Below, in pieces: positions 15,713 through 19,157 of a DNA stretch of 19,157 nt. Position 1 is the first letter of the stretch, and each line of letters starts with the position of its first letter. The notes under the pieces were generated by a model, which saw only the letters and a list, made by a program, of their open reading frames with translations, had not been told where the DNA came from and ran no database searches. Both the position numbers and the translations under genes were made by a program. The stretch covers positions 1 through 19,157 of the forward strand of contig JAVEVF010000027.1 of the NCBI GenBank assembly GCA_034005175.1, read 5' to 3'. Source of the stretch: JAVEVF01 sp034005175 (GTDB lineage: Bacteria; Actinomycetota; Coriobacteriia; Anaerosomatales; SLCP01).

Positions 15713-16666
15713 ATGGACGGACCTGAGGACTCTGCTGCCATTCGCATTCTGGGCGCGGCCAAGCACTATGGTGCCCGTGGGACCTCTCCTGCGGTTGCCG
15801 ATGTGAGCTTGAGGGTGACGAGCGGTTCCATCCACGGGCTTCTCGGTCCCAACGGCGCGGGAAAGACGACGACGCTTAAGATGCTGCTCGGACTCGTGCG
15901 ACCCACAGCAGGCAGGTTCGAGATGCTTGGGGAGCCGGTCAGCCCGCGCGTGCGTGCTCGTGTCGGCTTCCTGCCTGAGCAGCCGTACTTCCCGCCATTG
16001 CTCACAGCGAAGGAGTTGCTGCTGTTGCACGGGCGGCTTTCAGGCATGAGCAAGGATGAGGTTCTAGGCCGTGCAAGCGACCTGCTCGCACGTGTGGGGC
16101 TTGAAGGCAAGGAGGGCGTGCGGCTCGCTAAGTTCTCGCGGGGCATGCTGCAACGCGCTGGCATCGCACAAGCCCTCATCGCGTCTCCCGAGGTCATCGT
16201 TCTTGATGAGCCTGCGTCAGGTTTGGACCCGGTGGGCCAGCGCGACGTGCGCAACCTCATGGCCGAGCTTGCCTCCGAGGGCGCCACGGTTCTGCTCTCA
16301 TCTCATCAGCTTTCCGAGGTCGAGGCGGTATGTGACGAGGTCACGATCCTCAACCGGGGGTACGTGGCTGCCGAGGGCCGTATCGACGACCTCCTCGGAG
16401 TGAGCGGCCGTACCTCCATTCGCGTGCGCGGCGATAGGGCAGCGTTGCCCGCTGAGATACAGAGCCTGATGGAGGATGTGGCAGTCGCTGGGAGCGTGTG
16501 GATCTTCAGCATCCCCGATACCTCGGTGCGTGCTGCCATCGACATCCTTGACGACAACGGGTGGACCATCGAGTCAGTCGTGCCAAAGCGCGAATCACTC
16601 GAGGATTACTTCGCTCAGATGCTCGCCAGCCCCACCCCCTCGGCTGGAAAGCAGGTGGCGACGTGA
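15713..16666 (+). CDS. ABC transporter ATP-binding protein (ABC-2 / NosF-like)
   Basis: A 317-residue cytoplasmic ATPase. Walker A is GPNGAGKTT (45-53) and the Q-loop region is VGFLPEQPYF. The signature is KFSRGMLQR (Phe141 on), the YSKGM/FSRGM variant common in ABC-2-type exporters rather than LSGGQ. Walker B is VIVLDEPASGLDP (Asp165-Glu166) and the H-loop is SSHQLSEVE (His198). A C-terminal extension of about 90 residues (from about 225) resembles the accessory domain of DrrA/NosF-like ATPases. It starts right after the mltG stop and overlaps the permease gene as TGATG, so ATPase and permease form one transporter, presumably as dimers. The substrate is not apparent; self-resistance, lipid or cell-envelope export and a pilus-linked role are all possible. 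Confidence 0.95.
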   Translation: MDGPEDSAAIRILGAAKHYGARGTSPAVADVSLRVTSGSIHGLLGPNGAGKTTTLKMLLGLVRPTAGRFEMLGEPVSPRVRARVGFLPEQPYFPPLLTAKELLLLHGRLSGMSKDEVLGRASDLLARVGLEGKEGVRLAKFSRGMLQRAGIAQALIASPEVIVLDEPASGLDPVGQRDVRNLMAELASEGATVLLSSHQLSEVEAVCDEVTILNRGYVAAEGRIDDLLGVSGRTSIRVRGDRAALPAEIQSLMEDVAVAGSVWIFSIPDTSVRAAIDILDDNGWTIESVVPKRESLEDYFAQMLASPTPSAGKQVAT

Positions 16667-17397
16667 TGCATCGCGTGCTCGCGGTCGCACAGGCGGTGGT
16701 CTCCGACGCAATCCGTCGTCGCATCGTGTGGGTGGTCGCATTGTTCGCGCTCGTGCTTGCGGGAGCCATCCCCATGCTCCCAAGCTACGGTGTAGGGGTG
16801 GAAGGTGCGGTATACCGCGAGATCGCACTTGCTATGACGTATGTGGCGGCCATGGTGGTCGCACTTGTCCTCTCTGTCGCACGCATCCCTACGGAGATCG
16901 AACGACGAACCTTGTACAGCGCGCTTGCGCGCGAGGTGCGTCGGTGGGAGTACGTCTTCGGCACCTGGTTAGGTATCTTCATCACGCTCGGCGCAGTTAT
17001 GATCGCGTTTGGCGCCGTCATATTCGGCGTGGGCTGGCCGGTCTACCATGAACCGATGTGGCAGCTCTGGGAAGGCGTGCTTGCCATCTGGCTGGAGGCC
17101 GGCGTCATTGCAGCTTTCTGCGTCGCAGTCTCCACCGTGAGCGTGCCCGCCGTTGTTTCTGTGGCGGCGCTCGCGTTTCTCTTCGTCACGCATGTGCGTA
17201 CCGGCCTTCTCGGCGGTCCAGAGAACCCCATGTGGCATTTCTATCCATCATTGGACGCGTTCAACATAATCGCACCCGTTGCGCACGGTTCAGGGGTGTC
17301 TCTCGCGTATCTACGCTCAATGGTAGCCGTCTTCGTGGGCTGGGCTGGGGCACTTGTGATCCTTGGGGCGTTGGGATTCGCGCGGAGAGACCTGTGA
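16666..17397 (+). CDS. ABC-2-type (NosY-like) permease
   Basis: A 243-residue integral membrane protein with about six hydrophobic helices, near 18-38, 52-74, 100-125, 142-162, 165-183 and 217-237. After the second helix, SVARIPTEIERRTLYSALAREVRRWEYVFGTWLG (quoted here by its key features only: the IPTEIERRT turn and the RRWEYVFG helix) matches the cytoplasmic coupling region of NosY/ABC-2 permeases, which read IP.EIE..T and R.E...GK. The start region (VAQAVVSDAIRRRIVW) is the usual amphipathic entry helix. The ATG at 16666 overlaps the ATPase stop by one base and has GGTGG seven bases upstream. The stop overlaps the next start the same way. The transported substrate cannot be read from the sequence. 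Confidence 0.85.
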   Translation: MHRVLAVAQAVVSDAIRRRIVWVVALFALVLAGAIPMLPSYGVGVEGAVYREIALAMTYVAAMVVALVLSVARIPTEIERRTLYSALAREVRRWEYVFGTWLGIFITLGAVMIAFGAVIFGVGWPVYHEPMWQLWEGVLAIWLEAGVIAAFCVAVSTVSVPAVVSVAALAFLFVTHVRTGLLGGPENPMWHFYPSLDAFNIIAPVAHGSGVSLAYLRSMVAVFVGWAGALVILGALGFARRDL

Positions 17398-18083
17398 TGG
17401 ACGCGCTTCTCGGCTCACGGGTGATCTCGGGCATGCTCGTCATCGCTCTGCTGGCTTTCATGCTTGTAGGGCAGGCGGCTGCGGACGCGCTCGTGCCTAT
17501 GACCGAGAAGACCGCCACGGGACGATCGGTCGAGCGAGCAGGGTTCGCCTATCTCACTGGCGTGAGGACATTTGCTGCTGCGGTGATGTGGAACCGGCTC
17601 GATGGCCTCTTCCATACCTACTACAGCGGGCTGCCTCTAGACGAGCAAATCTATATGATGCCCACGCTCAACATGGTCACCCTGCTCGATCCGCAGCTCA
17701 CGCAGCCTTACTATGTTGCCTCCTGGATCCTTGCGAACCATGGCGAGTTGGATGAGGGGCTGGCGCTTGCGAAGCGGGGAGTAGAGAACAATCCGAGTGC
17801 CGGCCTGCTGCGTGTGAACTACGCGCAGCTGCTCTTCTTGCTCACACCTGATCTGGATGCGGCCGAGGAACAAGCCGAGGCCGCGCTCGGCGACGTGGTG
17901 TGGATGGACCTCTTGGAACAGCACGACAGCTATGCGGTCATCCTCCCCATCTTCAAGAAGACGGGAAACGATGCGCGCATCGACTATGTCACCAACGAAC
18001 TGAGTCGGCTTGATGCAGAGATCGATCGGCTCGGCCTTGGGGTTGAGCATGACGATGACCACGATCATGATCACGAACACTAG
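17397..18083 (+). CDS. Membrane-anchored TPR-like protein with His/Asp-rich C-terminus
   Basis: A 228-residue protein of unknown function. Residues about 9-29 form a signal anchor, or a signal peptide with possible cleavage after GQAAA. Next come GVRTFAAAVMWNRLDGLFHTYYSG and a region (about 88-170) with TPR-like helix pairs: LLDPQLTQPYYVASWILANHG, then EGLALAKRGVENNP and AEEQAEAALGD, resembling periplasmic TPR proteins that accompany some ABC exporters. A helical stretch (190-212) leads to a tail, residues 218-228, made only of His, Asp and Glu (H218, then five Asp/four His alternating with one Glu), a likely metal-binding segment. One-base overlap with the permease gene implies co-translation and a functional link. 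The YqeG gene starts 15 bases after the stop, within the same transcript. Confidence 0.72.
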   Translation: MDALLGSRVISGMLVIALLAFMLVGQAAADALVPMTEKTATGRSVERAGFAYLTGVRTFAAAVMWNRLDGLFHTYYSGLPLDEQIYMMPTLNMVTLLDPQLTQPYYVASWILANHGELDEGLALAKRGVENNPSAGLLRVNYAQLLFLLTPDLDAAEEQAEAALGDVVWMDLLEQHDSYAVILPIFKKTGNDARIDYVTNELSRLDAEIDRLGLGVEHDDDHDHDHEH

Positions 18084-18098
18084 GAGGAGACGCGAGAC

Positions 18099-18593
18099 GT
18101 GAGCCTCCTGTCGCCTGACCTCTACTACGTGAGTGTCAACACCATTGACCTTGACGAACTCCAGCGGCGCGGCGTGCGCCATCTGCTTCTCGACCTCGAC
18201 AACACACTCAAGCCCAGAGACGTGTCTGCGGTCCCTAGTGAGGTCCAAGAGTGGGTGGATATGCTTCCCAAACGCGGGATGGCAGCGTGTCTTGTGTCCA
18301 ACAACTGGCACGGGTACGTGGCGTCCATTGCCGAGGACATCGGGTTGCCCATTGTGGCCAAAGCCCTCAAGCCGTTTCCTTCGGCGTTTCGAAAGGGATT
18401 GCAGGTGCTTGGTGCGACGGCTGACTCCGCAGCGGTTGTGGGCGACCAGGTATTCACGGATGTGTTAGGCGGCAACCTGCTTGGCATGACGACGGTGTTG
18501 GTGCAGCCGCAGTCGCGCACAGACCTGCCACACACCTTGCTGTTGAGAAGGATCGAGCGTCACGTGCTGGCAGGGCGTGAGCCCCTCGCGTAG
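18099..18593 (+). CDS. yqeG: YqeG-family HAD (subfamily IIIA) phosphatase
   Basis: A 164-residue single-domain HAD hydrolase. Motif I is LLLDLDNTL with nucleophile Asp32 and acid/base Asp34. Motif II is SNN (67-69). Motif III Lys91 lies in AKALKPFP. Motif IV is VGDQVFTDVLGG (Asp116). The opening SPDLYYVSVNTIDLDELQRRGV is typical of YqeG. Members act on phosphatidylglycerophosphate in some Gram-positives (a Gep4/PgpP-like role in cardiolipin/PG synthesis), but this enzyme's substrate is inferred, not shown. The GTG at 18099 has AGGAGGAG eight to nine bases upstream. In B. subtilis the order is yqeG-yqeH-aroE; here the YqeH GTPase gene is missing and aroE follows directly. Confidence 0.9.
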   Translation: MSLLSPDLYYVSVNTIDLDELQRRGVRHLLLDLDNTLKPRDVSAVPSEVQEWVDMLPKRGMAACLVSNNWHGYVASIAEDIGLPIVAKALKPFPSAFRKGLQVLGATADSAAVVGDQVFTDVLGGNLLGMTTVLVQPQSRTDLPHTLLLRRIERHVLAGREPLA

Positions 18594-18596
18594 ACT
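18591..18596 (+). promoter_or_regulatory. Possible -10 element before aroE (leaderless layout)
   Basis: TAGACT overlaps the yqeG stop codon. It lies seven bases before ATG 18604, exactly where a transcription start would give a leaderless message, a layout common in Actinobacteria. The -35 is weak (CTGGCA at 18566-18571, spacing 19). It could equally serve aroE with a leader of about 75 bases. Confidence 0.33.
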
Positions 18597-18603
18597 TCAA
18601 GAC

Positions 18604-18681
18604 ATGGGCATGGTGCGGATGGAGCTGGTTTTGGGGAGGATGGGCCTGGTCTCGCGTCCACGACGGGGAGCATCACGATGA
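18604..18681 (+). CDS. Possible 25-codon ORF upstream of aroE
   Basis: This frame encodes a 25-residue peptide starting MGMVRMELVLGRMG and ending in a basic stretch (RPRRGASR). Its TGA overlaps the aroE ATG as ATGA, an arrangement typical of translational coupling. There is no SD before its ATG, but a -10-like TAGACT seven bases upstream would make it leaderless. It resembles no family I recognise. It may simply be the aroE 5' leader; the open frame in a short GC-rich stretch is not strong evidence of coding. Confidence 0.25.
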   Translation: MGMVRMELVLGRMGLVSRPRRGASR

Positions 18682-19157
18682 GCGCTGGTATCACCGGAAG
18701 AACACAGCTTGCGGGTGTCATCGGCTGGCCGACAAGCCAAAGTCTCTCTCCGGCGATGCACAACGCTGCATATGAAGTCCTTGACTTGGACTGGGCGTAT
18801 GTTCCGCTGCCGGTGCCCGATGAGCGCGCGCTCACGAGGGTCCTTGACGCGATCAGAATCCTGCCGTTCGTGGGTTTTAACGTGACGATGCCGTACAAGC
18901 GCGAGATGCTTGGCCTTTGCGACGAGGTCGCGACACTCGCGCGCATGGTGGGAGCTGTGAACACGGTACACTGCGTGGAAGGCCGCCTGATCGGCTACAA
19001 CACCGATGGGCGCGGCATAGTGGATTCCCTTGCCGCCGAGGCAGGATTCGACCCGGCGGGTCGCTCCATTGCGATCGTGGGAGCGGGCGGGGCGGCCTCT
19101 GCGGCGCTGGTATCGTTCGCTTTGGGCAAAGCAGAACACATCGTCATGCTCAACCGC
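18678..19157 (+). CDS. aroE: Shikimate dehydrogenase (NADP+), N-terminal 160 residues (3' end outside window)
   Basis: The frame is open to the right edge. The enzyme reduces 3-dehydroshikimate to shikimate with NADPH in the chorismate pathway. The substrate-binding domain has SQSLSP (Ser22, Ser24), FNVTMPYK with catalytic Lys74, GAVNT (Asn95) and YNTDG with catalytic Asp110. The cofactor domain begins with IAIVGAGGAASAA, and the window ends at MLNR, where NR is the start of the family's NRT/NADP-phosphate loop. All catalytic residues seen are intact. The ATG at 18678 has GGGGAG seven bases upstream, and no in-frame start exists between it and yqeG. Only about 110 further residues should be missing. 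Confidence 0.96.
   Translation, partial: MSAGITGRTQLAGVIGWPTSQSLSPAMHNAAYEVLDLDWAYVPLPVPDERALTRVLDAIRILPFVGFNVTMPYKREMLGLCDEVATLARMVGAVNTVHCVEGRLIGYNTDGRGIVDSLAAEAGFDPAGRSIAIVGAGGAASAALVSFALGKAEHIVMLNR

Overview
The window is a compact, GC-rich stretch of bacterial chromosome. Every protein gene I can support lies on the + strand. Genes are mostly separated by less than 20 bases or overlap (GTGA, TGATG and 14-base overlaps), and many start with GTG. The content is core housekeeping, with no transposases, phage genes, tRNAs, rRNAs or CRISPR. GC richness, the RsbW/SigB-type sigma module and the gene order point to an anaerobic actinobacterial lineage such as Coriobacteriia, possibly an uncultured OPB41/Anaerosomatales-like group. 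That placement is inference; no marker was compared.

Left part (1-6434): the 3' end of recJ, a bifunctional relA/spoT (rel), a glyoxalase-II-like metallo-beta-lactamase protein, then hisS and aspS. This is a shortened form of the Bacillus subtilis recJ-apt-relA-dtd-hisS-aspS order. hisS has its own short leader, in which a small hairpin covers the only good Shine-Dalgarno (SD) sequence. aspS carries the His residue associated with non-discriminating AspRS.

Middle part (6435-11553): the only sizeable intergenic gap (259 bases) holds a promoter and an RNA with a long closing stem. I read it as 6S RNA, in the same position after aspS as B. subtilis bsrA. A Cys-less thioredoxin-fold lipoprotein and rarA follow. 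Next is a probable stress cassette: a DUF948 membrane protein, an RsbW-like anti-sigma factor whose ATP-binding residues are degenerate, and a SigB/SigF-type sigma factor, followed by an AI-2E/YrrI-type permease.

Right part (11540-19157): alaS, ruvX and mltG, again in the B. subtilis order (yrrI-alaS-yrrK-yrrL). Then comes a three-gene export cassette (ABC ATPase, ABC-2-type permease, membrane-anchored TPR-like protein with a His/Asp tail), a YqeG HAD phosphatase and the 5' part of aroE. The ABC cassette has no assigned substrate and is the best candidate for an undescribed system. A possible leaderless 25-codon ORF precedes aroE. No stretch over 300 bases lacks a gene.
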